Below are positions 15,805-24,630 of a DNA stretch of 64,000 nucleotides, piece after piece. The notes below the pieces were generated by a model that saw nothing but the letters and a program-made list of their open reading frames with translations, ran no database searches and had not been told where the DNA came from. The position numbers and the translations under genes are program-made. Location of the stretch: contig OZ244571.1 in assembly GCA_965217825.1 (NCBI GenBank), positions 868,001 to 932,000 of the forward strand. The letters run 5' to 3'. Within the stretch, counting starts at the first letter, position 1, and each line of letters starts with the position of its first letter. This stretch comes from VXNE01 sp965217825. Lineage in GTDB: Bacteria; Pseudomonadota; Gammaproteobacteria; Pseudomonadales; Azotimanducaceae.

Positions 15805-16971
15805 ATGCGTTCCAATGACCACCCGCGCACGAAACGTTGGACGGCGATACTGAGGATGGTCGTACGCAGGGTGGTAGTTGCGCTGGTCGGAGTCGGCGTT
15901 GCCTCCGTGTGCATCTATATCGCGATCCCCGTCGATGAGTCGGTGGCAATGGCGACCGATAGCGGCTATCTGGACATGCACGTGCACACGGCGGGTATCG
16001 GCGCCGGGGGCAGCGGGGCGTTCATCAATCGGGAGATGCAGGAGAGCTTTCGCTTTTCGATATACCTCAGCGCGTTTGGCGTCGATGCGGAAGAACTGGA
16101 AAGCCAGGGCGATGCCGTTGTCATCGAGAAGATCAGCGCGCAGGTTGCGGCGTCGCGTCGCGTCGACAAGGCTGTTGTTCTGGCGCTGGACGGGGTCGTC
16201 GATGACGAGGGAAGGCTGGACCGGGAGGCCACGCAGCTCTACGTGCCAAATGCGTTTGTCGCCGGTGAGACGCGCCGCTATGACAACCTCTGCTTCGGCG
16301 CCAGCGTCAATCCCCACCGCCGCGATGCGCTAGGGCGATTGCGTCACGTCAGGGCGCAGGGCGCGCTATTGGTCAAATGGATACCCAATATCATGCATAT
16401 CGATCCGGCAGACGAGGCGATTACCCGGTTCTACGAAGAACTTGTCGCTCTCGACCTGCCCTTGTTGAGCCACGCTGGACAGGAGCGTTCGTTTGCGAGC
16501 GCCAGGGACGAATACGGTGACCCGCGCCGACTGGGACTGCCGCTCTCCATCGGCGTCACGGTGATCGCCGCCCACATTGCGACCACGGGAACGAACGAGG
16601 ACGAGAGCAATTTCGAGCGCATCCTGCCGATGTTCGAACGCTACCCCAATCTCCATGCCGACATTTCCAGTCTGACCCAGATCAATAGACTTGACTTCCT
16701 CAAGAACGCGCTGGGCATCCCTGGCCTGGACGAGCGATTGGTCTACGGTACGGATTGGCCCCTGCAGTTCTTTCCGCTCGTCTCACCCTACTATCATCTC
16801 GATCACATCGGCCTGTCTGCGGCGAAGTCCGTTGCGGCGATCGACAACCGGTGGGACCGGGACGTCGCCCTCAAGGAAGCGCTCGGCACGCCGCGCCACG
16901 TTTTCGCGAAAAGCGCCGCTTTGCTGGATGCGGATCGCTGCGTCCTCGGAAAGGGAGACGGCGCCAGCTAG
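15805..16971 (+). CDS. Membrane-anchored amidohydrolase (COG2159-like)
   Basis: A 388-residue protein with an N-terminal transmembrane segment (residues about 19-41) and a metal-dependent TIM-barrel hydrolase domain. Visible metal-site elements are HVH in YLDMHVHTAG, the His in LLSHAGQE, the His in VIAAHIATTG and the Asp in YGTDWP. The family hydrolyses or decarboxylates varied substrates. With the catalytic part after the anchor, it would face the periplasm. The stop codon is already part of the first bases of dispersed repeat copy B. Confidence 0.82.
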   Translation: MRSNDHPRTKRWTAILRMVVRRVVVALVGVGVASVCIYIAIPVDESVAMATDSGYLDMHVHTAGIGAGGSGAFINREMQESFRFSIYLSAFGVDAEELESQGDAVVIEKISAQVAASRRVDKAVVLALDGVVDDEGRLDREATQLYVPNAFVAGETRRYDNLCFGASVNPHRRDALGRLRHVRAQGALLVKWIPNIMHIDPADEAITRFYEELVALDLPLLSHAGQERSFASARDEYGDPRRLGLPLSIGVTVIAAHIATTGTNEDESNFERILPMFERYPNLHADISSLTQINRLDFLKNALGIPGLDERLVYGTDWPLQFFPLVSPYYHLDHIGLSAAKSVAAIDNRWDRDVALKEALGTPRHVFAKSAALLDADRCVLGKGDGAS

Positions 16972-17036
16972 CGCCACAAAAACCGTCGCGCCTTCGGCTG
17001 CGCCGCGTTTTGCCCCCGCCCAAGCCCACCTACCAT
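16967..17036. repeat. Dispersed intergenic repeat, copy B
   Basis: It starts GCTAGCGCCA, has a central GCGCCTTCGGCTGCGC hairpin and ends with CCCCCGCCCAAGCCCACCT. It fills almost the whole gap between the convergent amidohydrolase and mpl genes. Weaker similarity to copy C continues past the core into the 3' end of mpl (GCCTGCTAGC shared at 17078-17087). Confidence 0.85.
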
Positions 17037-17052
17037 GCTGCCGATCTTGCCG

Positions 17053-18471
17053 CTAGTGCGACAAGTCCGACGGCCTGCTAGCCAGCCTGGCGGCAAGCTT
17101 TGCGTAAACGCCGCCAAAGTTGCCATTGGACATGATGACGATATGACAGGACGATGGGCTGGGCCTGGCCAGACGCGCCACCAGTTGATCGATGTCGACT
17201 TCGACGCTGGACTCGACCACGCTATCGCGGGTTAGCTCGTTCAGGTCCCACTGGATGTTCTCGCCACGGAACCAGACTACTTCGTCTGCGGGCGCGCAAC
17301 AGTGCGAGAGTTCGCTACGCAGCGAGCCGAGCGACATGGTGTGGGTGCGCGGTTCGATGACCGCGAGGATGCGTTCGCCGCCGACCTTGTCCCGCAGTCC
17401 CTGGAGGGTCGCGCGGATAGCGGTTGGATGGTGAGCGAAGTCGTCATATACCTTCACGTTGTCGCGTTCGGCAATGAGTTCAAGGCGTCGTTTCACGCCC
17501 TTGAAATGACACAATGCCTCTACCGCGCAGTCTGCGGGCGCGCCCGCGTGGCGCGCGGCGGCGATGGCCGCGAGGGCGTTGCGCACGTTGTGTTCGCCCA
17601 TCAGGTCCCAGGTCACGCGGCCGATCCGATCGCGGTTCAGGGACACATCGAACGCGCTACCGGCGCGTTCGGCATTTTCCGTGTGCCAGATGTCGCCGCT
17701 GTCGAAGAGCTGCCGCCTGCGCCGTCTGGCGATCACCTCGTAACGCGTGACGGGAGTCCAGCAACCCATGCCCAGAACCTGATTCACCGCGCGGTCACCT
17801 GTCGGGGCGACGATCAGGCCCTCACCGGGCACGGAGCGAACAAGGTGATGGAATTGGGTTTGAATCGCCCGCAGGTTGTCGAAGATATCTGCGTGGTCGT
17901 ATTCCAGATTATGGATGATCAGCGTTCGCGGCCGGTAGTGCATGAACTTCGAGCGGCGATCGAAGTAGGACGTGTCGTACTCGTCGGCTTCGACTACAAA
18001 GAACGGGTTTTCGCCCAAACGCGCGGAGTGCTCGAAGTTTTGGGGCACGCCTCCGATCATGTAGCCCGGCGCAAGTCCGGCGTATTCCAATATCCAGGCA
18101 ACCATACTGGCCGTCGTCGTCTTGCCGTGGGTGCCCGCCACGGCGATCACCCAATGGCCGCGAAGCACGACATCGCCAAGCCACTGCGCGCCAGACATGT
18201 GGGGGATGTTGCTGTTCAGAATGTGCTCGATTCCGGGGTGGCCCCTGCCTAGCTGCGCGTTGCCGATAATGGCGAGGTCCGGCGGCGGGTCGAGCTGCGC
18301 GGGGTCGAATCCCTCGTACAACGTGATATCCGCCTCAGCAAGTTGATCGCTCATCGGAGGATAGAGGACCTTGTCCGACCCGGAGACCTGGTATCCGGCC
18401 TCCTTTGCGATGCGGGCGAGGCCGCCCATGAGCGTGCCGCCAACGCCCAGGAAATAGAGACGTTCCTTCAT
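17053..18471 (-). CDS. mpl: UDP-N-acetylmuramate:L-Ala-gamma-D-Glu-meso-DAP ligase
   Basis: A 472-residue Mur ligase. It has a Rossmann N-terminus (FLGVGGTLMGGLARIAKEAG), ATP-binding AGTHGKTTTASM near residues 111-122, EADEYDT, and a C-terminal domain with YDDFAHHPTAI. Mpl joins the recycled tripeptide to UDP-MurNAc, bypassing de novo MurC-MurF steps. It complements amgK-murU further along the window, so two branches of wall recycling are present. The gene starts one base after the stop of the small membrane-protein gene, indicating one transcript. Confidence 0.96.
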   Translation of the reverse strand: MKERLYFLGVGGTLMGGLARIAKEAGYQVSGSDKVLYPPMSDQLAEADITLYEGFDPAQLDPPPDLAIIGNAQLGRGHPGIEHILNSNIPHMSGAQWLGDVVLRGHWVIAVAGTHGKTTTASMVAWILEYAGLAPGYMIGGVPQNFEHSARLGENPFFVVEADEYDTSYFDRRSKFMHYRPRTLIIHNLEYDHADIFDNLRAIQTQFHHLVRSVPGEGLIVAPTGDRAVNQVLGMGCWTPVTRYEVIARRRRRQLFDSGDIWHTENAERAGSAFDVSLNRDRIGRVTWDLMGEHNVRNALAAIAAARHAGAPADCAVEALCHFKGVKRRLELIAERDNVKVYDDFAHHPTAIRATLQGLRDKVGGERILAVIEPRTHTMSLGSLRSELSHCCAPADEVVWFRGENIQWDLNELTRDSVVESSVEVDIDQLVARLARPSPSSCHIVIMSNGNFGGVYAKLAARLASRPSDLSH

Positions 18472-19005
18472 CTATTCGAAAGTGCCGACGATGGCGAAGG
18501 TGGCCAGGGCGACGACATTGGCGAGTATATAGACGACGAAGGCCAACGGTATGCCGAGCATCAGCGTGGTGTTGAACGCGCGCTGGTAGATGAATCCCCA
18601 GACCACAATCTGCCAGATTTCAAGGACGGTCACCAGGATCAGTGGTGGCAATCCCACCAGGTTGCTGAGTTGGGCCACCGCGACGATTAGAACGGTAATC
18701 AGCAGATGGGTGCCGATCACTGCCGTGAACGTCGCCAGGAAACGCTCGCCGAACTTGCGGAAGTAAAGTGCGGAGCGGGTAAATACGGCTACGGCAGCCA
18801 TGACCACAAGGTTGAAACCCAGCGCGTGCAACATGGTCATGCGAACCGGTTCCGGCAAGAGGTCGTTCCTCATGCTCTGCTGGACAAGCAACACCGCAAC
18901 GTCGGCGATGAGCAAGACCACGGCGAACCAGATTCGCGCAGGCACCCGTTCCGGGCCGGCGCGCAGTATGCAGATGTTCCAGAAGAGCGTTACGAAGGAA
19001 ACCAT
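18472..19005 (-). CDS. Multi-pass membrane protein of unknown function
   Basis: A 177-residue hydrophobic protein with roughly four to five membrane helices (about residues 3-15, 25-41, 60-76, 95-112, 150-172). It shows no motif I can assign to a specific function; the overall look is that of Yip1/DUF-type small integral membrane proteins. It lies immediately upstream of mpl with no gap between stop and start, so the two are probably co-transcribed, which hints at a cell-envelope role. It is divergent from the phosphofructokinase gene, with 73 bp between. Confidence 0.8.
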   Translation of the reverse strand: MVSFVTLFWNICILRAGPERVPARIWFAVVLLIADVAVLLVQQSMRNDLLPEPVRMTMLHALGFNLVVMAAVAVFTRSALYFRKFGERFLATFTAVIGTHLLITVLIVAVAQLSNLVGLPPLILVTVLEIWQIVVWGFIYQRAFNTTLMLGIPLAFVVYILANVVALATFAIVGTFE

Positions 19006-19078
19006 GCGAGAAATTGTCGCACAAATGACTCACAATCCACGCGGGGAAACCAGGGAACTTGCCGAAAGGGACGAACTC

Positions 19079-20365
19079 ATGCCGGACACACGAGACGCGC
19101 CGGGCGGCGGCTCGCGAAGGAATGCGTTCTACGCGCAATCTGGCGGGGTTACCGCCGTCATCAACGCAACGGCGTGCGGGGTCATCGAGACTGCGAGGCG
19201 GCATAGGGACAGAATCGGCAAGGTCTTCGCGGGCCGCAACGGGATTCTGGGCGCGCTTTCCGAGGAACTAATCGACACGAGCAGGGAATCGCCCGCCGCC
19301 ATTGCCGCGCTGCGCGAAACGCCGGGAGGCGCGTTCGGCTCTTGCCGTTACAAGCTCGCATCGCCGGAGAAGGACGAACGCGAATACGCCCGCCTCATGG
19401 CCGTATTCCGTGCCCACGACATCGGCTACTTTTTCTACAACGGTGGCGGCGACTCCCAGGATACAGCGCACAAGGTTGCCGAGTTGGGGGCGCGGGAGGG
19501 CTATCCCATAGCGTGTATCGGCATTCCCAAGACCGTCGACAACGACCTCCCCCTCACGGACACCTGTCCCGGATTCGGGTCGGTGGCCAAGTACGTCGCC
19601 GTATCGATTCGAGAAGCGGCCCTCGATGTGGCGTCTATGTGCGAGACTTCGACCAGGGTATTCATTCTCGAAGTGATGGGTCGCCACGCGGGCTGGATCG
19701 CGGCCGCCGCGGGGCTTGCGCAACGCCATCGGGGCGATGCACCGCACATGATCCTGTTTCCGGAAGTCCCCCTTGACGAGGAGGAGTTCCTTGAGAAGGT
19801 CGGGGAGACCGTCGACAGGAACGGCTACTGTGTCATCGCGGCATCCGAGGGGGCACGTTACGCGGATGGCCGGTTCGTGGCGGAAGCGGGTACCCGCGAC
19901 GCCTTTGGGCACACGCAGCTCGGCGGGGTCGCTCCTGTGCTGGCTGAAATAGTGCGTTCGGCCTTGGGTTACAAGTATCACTGGGCGGTAGCCGACTATC
20001 TGCAACGCTCCGCCCGTCACATCGCCTCGGGCACGGATGTAGAGCAGGCGTATGCGGTAGGAGAGGCGGCGGTGGAATTCGCGCTCGCCGGGAAGAACGC
20101 CGTCATGGCTGCTATCGTCCGGACGCGCGACAAGCCCTATCGCTGGCATATCGGTGAGGTGCCGCTCAAGCGCGTGGCGAACGTGGAACGCAGTTTGCCG
20201 AAGGCGTACATATCCCGGGACGGGTACGGCATCACGGCGGCGGCACGCCGCTACCTGGAGCCACTCATCGCCGGAGAGGCGTATCCGCGGTACGTGAAGG
20301 GGCTGCCAAGGTATGTCTCGCTGAAGAACGAACTGGTGGCGAAGAAACTCGCGCCCTGGAATTAG
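19079..20365 (+). CDS. pfp: Pyrophosphate-dependent 6-phosphofructokinase
   Basis: About 428 residues. The phosphate-donor loop reads GGGDSQDT (near residues 122-129), with an Asp where ATP-dependent enzymes have Gly. The following motif is IPKTVDNDLPLTDTCPGFGS, with the Lys typical of PPi-type enzymes. MGRHAGWIAA is the fructose-6-phosphate site. This predicts reversible phosphorylation of fructose 6-phosphate with PPi. ATG 19079 is chosen because AAAGGG precedes it by 8 bases; in-frame ATGs at 19004 and 19025 lack such a site and the first would overlap the divergent gene. No ATP-PFK is seen in the window. Confidence 0.93.
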   Translation: MPDTRDAPGGGSRRNAFYAQSGGVTAVINATACGVIETARRHRDRIGKVFAGRNGILGALSEELIDTSRESPAAIAALRETPGGAFGSCRYKLASPEKDEREYARLMAVFRAHDIGYFFYNGGGDSQDTAHKVAELGAREGYPIACIGIPKTVDNDLPLTDTCPGFGSVAKYVAVSIREAALDVASMCETSTRVFILEVMGRHAGWIAAAAGLAQRHRGDAPHMILFPEVPLDEEEFLEKVGETVDRNGYCVIAASEGARYADGRFVAEAGTRDAFGHTQLGGVAPVLAEIVRSALGYKYHWAVADYLQRSARHIASGTDVEQAYAVGEAAVEFALAGKNAVMAAIVRTRDKPYRWHIGEVPLKRVANVERSLPKAYISRDGYGITAAARRYLEPLIAGEAYPRYVKGLPRYVSLKNELVAKKLAPWN

Positions 20366-20436
20366 CCCGCTTCGCTGCCGCGGGACCTTTGGTCTTTAGG
20401 CCGGATTTCGCGCACAATCGGGCGTCAATGACGAGT

Positions 20437-20450
20437 GGGAGACCGATATC
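20437..20450 (+). promoter_or_regulatory. Ribosome binding site and apparent ATC start codon
   Basis: GGGAG at 20437-20441 followed six bases later by ATC at 20448. The codons that follow (AGA CTA GGC) encode the RLG that comes right after Met in this enzyme family. No ATG, GTG or TTG exists in this frame between the upstream stop at 20397 and the GTG at 20565. Confidence 0.6.
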
Positions 20451-21311
20451 AGACTAGGCGTTGTCTTTCCGCAGACGGAGATCGGCACCGACCCGGAGGA
20501 TGTCGCCCGTTTCGCGACCGCCGCCGAGGATATCGGCTACGATCACCTGATCGTTTTCGATCATGTGCTCGGCGCCAACCCGGCGAGCCGCCCCGGTTGG
20601 CAGGGTGCTTATACGTCGAAGAGCCAGTTCCTCGAGCCATTCGTCCTCTACGGCTACTTGGCAGGTCTGACACAAACGCTGGAACTTGTGACCGCAGTCC
20701 TCATCCTGCCCCAGCGGCAGACCGCCCTCGTCGCAAAGCAGGCCGCATGTCTGGATGTGCTGTCGCGCGGCAGGTTTCGGCTCGGTATCGGCACCGGCTG
20801 GAACGACGTCGAATACGAAGCGCTCGGGGAGAACTTTCACAATCGCGGCGCGCGCAGCGAGGAGCAGATCGACCTGATGCGCAAGCTCTGGGCTGAGGAG
20901 GCGATCGACTACGAGGGCAGGTGGCACAAGGTCAGCGACGCCGGCTTGAACCCGTTGCCGCCGCGTCGATCCATCCCCGTCTGGCTGGGCGGCATGGCGC
21001 CGCAGGTGCTTGACCGTGTGGCGCGCTTGGCGGACGGCTGGTTTCCCTTCTACAACGACGCGCTTGAAGCACAGATTGAAGGCGTTCGCGTTGCCGCCCG
21101 CGCGGTTGGCCGGAACCCGGACGACATAGGTGTGGAGTGCATGCAACCCATGGGCGACCTCGGCGACGCCGAACTGGACCGCCTCAAGTCATTGCGGGAC
21201 ATGGGAGTGACGCACACCGCCATCATCACGATGAACCATGGATTTCCCGAACCGGCGGCGCACGTCGATGCGATCAAACGCTACTGGGATTCGGTCGCGT
21301 CGAAGGTCTAA
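20448..21311 (+). CDS. LLM-class flavin-dependent oxidoreductase, probable ATC start
   Basis: About 287 residues of the luciferase-like monooxygenase superfamily (FMN or F420 dependent). The frame reads RLGVVFPQTEIG at the very N-terminus, then GYDHLIVFDHVLG, FRLGIGTGWNDVEYEALG and WLGGMAPQVLDRVARLADGW, all family hallmarks. The conserved N-terminus cannot start at a standard codon: the first GTG, at 20565, would remove the first beta-alpha unit. The ATC at 20448 lies exactly where Met is expected and has a good ribosome site. Either initiation is non-canonical or one base is wrong. The substrate is unknown. It follows the PFK gene by 82 bases on the same strand. Confidence 0.85.
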   Translation: MRLGVVFPQTEIGTDPEDVARFATAAEDIGYDHLIVFDHVLGANPASRPGWQGAYTSKSQFLEPFVLYGYLAGLTQTLELVTAVLILPQRQTALVAKQAACLDVLSRGRFRLGIGTGWNDVEYEALGENFHNRGARSEEQIDLMRKLWAEEAIDYEGRWHKVSDAGLNPLPPRRSIPVWLGGMAPQVLDRVARLADGWFPFYNDALEAQIEGVRVAARAVGRNPDDIGVECMQPMGDLGDAELDRLKSLRDMGVTHTAIITMNHGFPEPAAHVDAIKRYWDSVASKV

Positions 21312-21312
21312 C

Positions 21313-24300
21313 CTAAGGCGGTTCGAGGCCTTGCCACCACTGCGCAGGTAGCGGCTCAGAGGCGGGCCAGACCCCGTCGAGCGTATCCCCTGCGAACACC
21401 TCGCCGTTCTTGACCACGTAGACGATGTCGTCCGAATGGCGTATGTCCGCCAGGGGGTCGGCATCGAGCACTACGAGGTCTGCCAGCTTGCCCGGCGTGA
21501 TCGTGCCGATGTCCTGCGCCACCCCGATCATCTCGGCGCCATGCAGGGTGGCGGCCCGCAGTGCCTCGTATGGCGTCAATCCGCCGCTGGCGAGTGCCCA
21601 TAGTTCCCAGTGGTAGCCGAGTCCCTGCAGTTGGCCGTGGGAGCCGACGCCGACGCGGCCGCCGGCGCGAATGATCTTGGCGGCCTGGGCGGCGACCCTT
21701 GGGAAGACATGCTCTGTATCGGCGAACCAGGGCACGCGCAGGGCGCGTCCGGCGATCACTTGCGGTGGAGTGAAGCGCTTGAGCTTCGTGTCACCCGCGG
21801 GCGATTCCCTGGTGAAGAAATAGTTTTCTGCCGCGGGTCCGCCGTAGGTTACGAGCAGCGTTGGTGTATAGGCTATGCCGGAGCGGGCCGCCAACTGCAC
21901 GACATCCTGGTGCAAATCGACGATGGGGAAATTGTGCTCGTTGCCGCTGAAGCCGTCAATGATGTGGGTCATGTCGAGCTTCATGTCGAGCGCGCCCTCC
22001 GTCGTCGGCATGAGTCCCAATGTTTCCGCGGCCTGAACGATCCACTGGCGTTGTTCGCGGTTGCCGGCGATATAGGACTTGAGGTTGCGCACCCGGTAGT
22101 GATCCTTGTAGCGCGACAGCACCCTGCGGGCGTGTTCGGACGACTCGAACCGGTTGTCGTTGAATATGCCGGGACCGGTGGACAGCAGGCGCGGCCCGAT
22201 CATGCGCCCGGCATCGATCAGGTCCTGGTAGGCAAGGATGTCCACCGTGCTTGGCTGCACGTCGATCCCTGTCGTCACGCCATAGGCGAGGTTGGCCAGA
22301 AGCGCCCAGTTGTTCATGTCGAGTACGCGTTGGAGGAGCGGGAAATGGGCGTGGGTATCGACGTAGCCCGGAACGATGAAACGGCCCGAGAGATCGATGA
22401 CAGCAGCGTCTCGGGGGACTTCGGTTTCGACCGCGCGCCCGACTTGCGTGATGCGGCCCGCCCGCATCACGACGACTGCATCGTCGATGGGTTCCGAGTC
22501 GGGTTCCATCGTGATGACGGTGGCGCCGGTCAGCGCCAGTACGCCTTCGGGTTCGTGGCGGGGTAGGTAGATCTCGATCGTGGCGCCCGCCACCGCTGAA
22601 TGTTCCTCGGCGATTTCCGGCGAGTCGTCCTCCGCCGAGTCGTCCTCGTCATCCTTGCCCGCCCCGTCCTTGTTCTCGTCCGTATCGAATGCGACCGAAG
22701 CGAGCGCACGCCGGTAGACATGGTTGCCCACGGTCCAGTAGATCGTCTCGCTATCGGCGCTCCAGGCGGCTTCGTCGGCGCCGACATCCGTAAGCCGCGC
22801 CATGGGAATGGACGGCGCGTCGATGCTGGTCTCGACGTCGGTCAGGTCGCGGCCGAGCAGCTTGGCAACATGAAGTTGGTTGGCGTGCATTACCAGCGCA
22901 GCCCGCCCGTCGGGTGAAATCTGGACGTCGCGCGCCGGTACGTCGCCCTCCGCGTAGTAGATCCCGGGACCGTCTATGCTGAGGTGCGTCCGTCGGTCGG
23001 TCCCGTCGAAACGCAGCGATGTCAGGGCGGACCAGCCGCCCGAGTGGTACAGGTAGATTCGATCGGTCTCCGGTCCGAAGTGAGGCGCCCCGTATCCGCG
23101 GGCCGGCGTCACCACCCGTGTCTCACCGCCGTCTGCAGGCAACCAGACCAGGTCCGTTCCCGCAGTTTCGTCAAAGTCCCAGATTCGATACAGGCGGTCA
23201 TAGCTCGCTGCCCGCAGGGCGACGATTCGCCGGCCGTCTGGCGACCACGCCGGATCGCTATAGAACGCCGCGCGTTGCGTTAACTGTTGTGGTGCACCAC
23301 GCCCGTTTGCGCGGGCGCGCCAGATATGACCGCCCTCGGGCGACCAGGTGACGTAGGCGAGCCAGCGCCCGTCTGGCGACCACGCTGGATGAAACGCCGG
23401 GACATCTTCGCCTGTAAGCGGGGATTCCTTCCCCGTCGCTTCATCGCGCACGAAGACGCGGGTCAGGGCGGAGAAAGCCAGCCGGTCGCCCGATGGGGAG
23501 GGTGCCAGACCGCGCACGAGATGGGCCTTCACTGGGGCGAGGCCCAATCGGTAGGGCGAATACAGGCGCGGTCCGATGGACTGTTTGACATCGAGCGTGA
23601 ATGGGATGGATGCGATCTCGCCTGTCGCCGTATCGACTCGGCGGATGCCGCCCTCGCTGGTATAGACGACCGCCGAGCCGTCCGGCGTGAAGGCGTAGCC
23701 CGGGAACAGGTCGCGGGTGAATCGCGACTCCTGGTCGTCGCGCTGGGCCGGGTATGCGAGCCAGCGATCTTCCCCGGTACGGAGATCGCGCAACCTGAGC
23801 CCGCTGTCCCCCCTGTAACGCGTGGCATAGGCGAGGAGCGACCCATCGGGCGACAGCACCGGACGCATGGCGCTGCCCTGCGCGCTGGTCAGGGTGTCTT
23901 CGCTGCCGTTGCGCAGGTCGAGACGCACGATCTGCCACAGCGGCAACCTCACGTCGTAGTCGAAACCGCCGTCCTTGCGTGCGTAGTACAGGTAGCGTCC
24001 GTCCGGAGAGTAGACCGCGCCAAGCGCGTTCGCGCGATCGCTCGTGGGGGTGTTGGAACCCGTCTTGGCCTCGGTGATTTGCACGCCGCTTCCGCCATCG
24101 ATGTGGTACGCCCACAACTCGAAGGTTCTCAAGCCCCACTTGGTGCGAGAAACGACTACGTGCGTGCCGTCGGGTGACCAGGAGGGAGACGCGAACTCGA
24201 TGGTTCCGCTGTTCGAGGACAGGTTGCCCAGTTCGCTGCCGTCGGCGTTTGCGATCCACACGTCCTCGCTGCCGTCGCGGTCGCTGACGAAAGCGATTCG

Positions 24301-24582
24301 CTTGCCGTCTGGCGAGAACTTTGGTTGCGAGTCGAACGCCATGCCGCTGGTGATGCGGCGGGCGGCGCCACCTTCGATGGGCAGGACATACAGATCTCCG
24401 ATCGCTTCCATGACGATGGTCGAACCGTCGGGCGAAACGTCCAGGGACAGCCAGGTCACGGCGTCGGTCTGGAATGCGATTTCGCGGGACCCTTTGAGCG
24501 GCAGCTCCCCGGCCGACGTGACCAGCATTGCCGCCAGAGATAGCGCCAGGACATTCGCCTGCATTTCGCGGGTGGCTCTCAT
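21313..24582 (-). CDS. Exported amidohydrolase with N-terminal TolB-like beta-propeller
   Basis: A 1089-residue protein with a signal peptide (hydrophobic core near residues 10-25). Residues about 30-630 carry many WSPDGR/FSPDGKRI repeats of a TolB/PD40 propeller. After an acidic linker (EDDSAEDDS-type, near 640-655) comes an amidohydrolase with GYVDTHAHFPLL near residues 740-750, the later His in GVGSHGQLQG and a closing ITPGKLADLVVLDADPLADIRH. The family includes imidazolonepropionase-like and dipeptidase-like hydrolases; the substrate is unknown and the location is probably periplasmic. The stop is one base after the end of the convergent LLM gene. It lies downstream of trpE on the same strand but is separated by 48 bases. 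Confidence 0.88.
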   Translation of the reverse strand: MRATREMQANVLALSLAAMLVTSAGELPLKGSREIAFQTDAVTWLSLDVSPDGSTIVMEAIGDLYVLPIEGGAARRITSGMAFDSQPKFSPDGKRIAFVSDRDGSEDVWIANADGSELGNLSSNSGTIEFASPSWSPDGTHVVVSRTKWGLRTFELWAYHIDGGSGVQITEAKTGSNTPTSDRANALGAVYSPDGRYLYYARKDGGFDYDVRLPLWQIVRLDLRNGSEDTLTSAQGSAMRPVLSPDGSLLAYATRYRGDSGLRLRDLRTGEDRWLAYPAQRDDQESRFTRDLFPGYAFTPDGSAVVYTSEGGIRRVDTATGEIASIPFTLDVKQSIGPRLYSPYRLGLAPVKAHLVRGLAPSPSGDRLAFSALTRVFVRDEATGKESPLTGEDVPAFHPAWSPDGRWLAYVTWSPEGGHIWRARANGRGAPQQLTQRAAFYSDPAWSPDGRRIVALRAASYDRLYRIWDFDETAGTDLVWLPADGGETRVVTPARGYGAPHFGPETDRIYLYHSGGWSALTSLRFDGTDRRTHLSIDGPGIYYAEGDVPARDVQISPDGRAALVMHANQLHVAKLLGRDLTDVETSIDAPSIPMARLTDVGADEAAWSADSETIYWTVGNHVYRRALASVAFDTDENKDGAGKDDEDDSAEDDSPEIAEEHSAVAGATIEIYLPRHEPEGVLALTGATVITMEPDSEPIDDAVVVMRAGRITQVGRAVETEVPRDAAVIDLSGRFIVPGYVDTHAHFPLLQRVLDMNNWALLANLAYGVTTGIDVQPSTVDILAYQDLIDAGRMIGPRLLSTGPGIFNDNRFESSEHARRVLSRYKDHYRVRNLKSYIAGNREQRQWIVQAAETLGLMPTTEGALDMKLDMTHIIDGFSGNEHNFPIVDLHQDVVQLAARSGIAYTPTLLVTYGGPAAENYFFTRESPAGDTKLKRFTPPQVIAGRALRVPWFADTEHVFPRVAAQAAKIIRAGGRVGVGSHGQLQGLGYHWELWALASGGLTPYEALRAATLHGAEMIGVAQDIGTITPGKLADLVVLDADPLADIRHSDDIVYVVKNGEVFAGDTLDGVWPASEPLPAQWWQGLEPP

Positions 24583-24630
24583 TGCGGTTGGTGTCGTTGC
24601 GGGAGAACGGTCATGTACGCTGCGCCCGGG

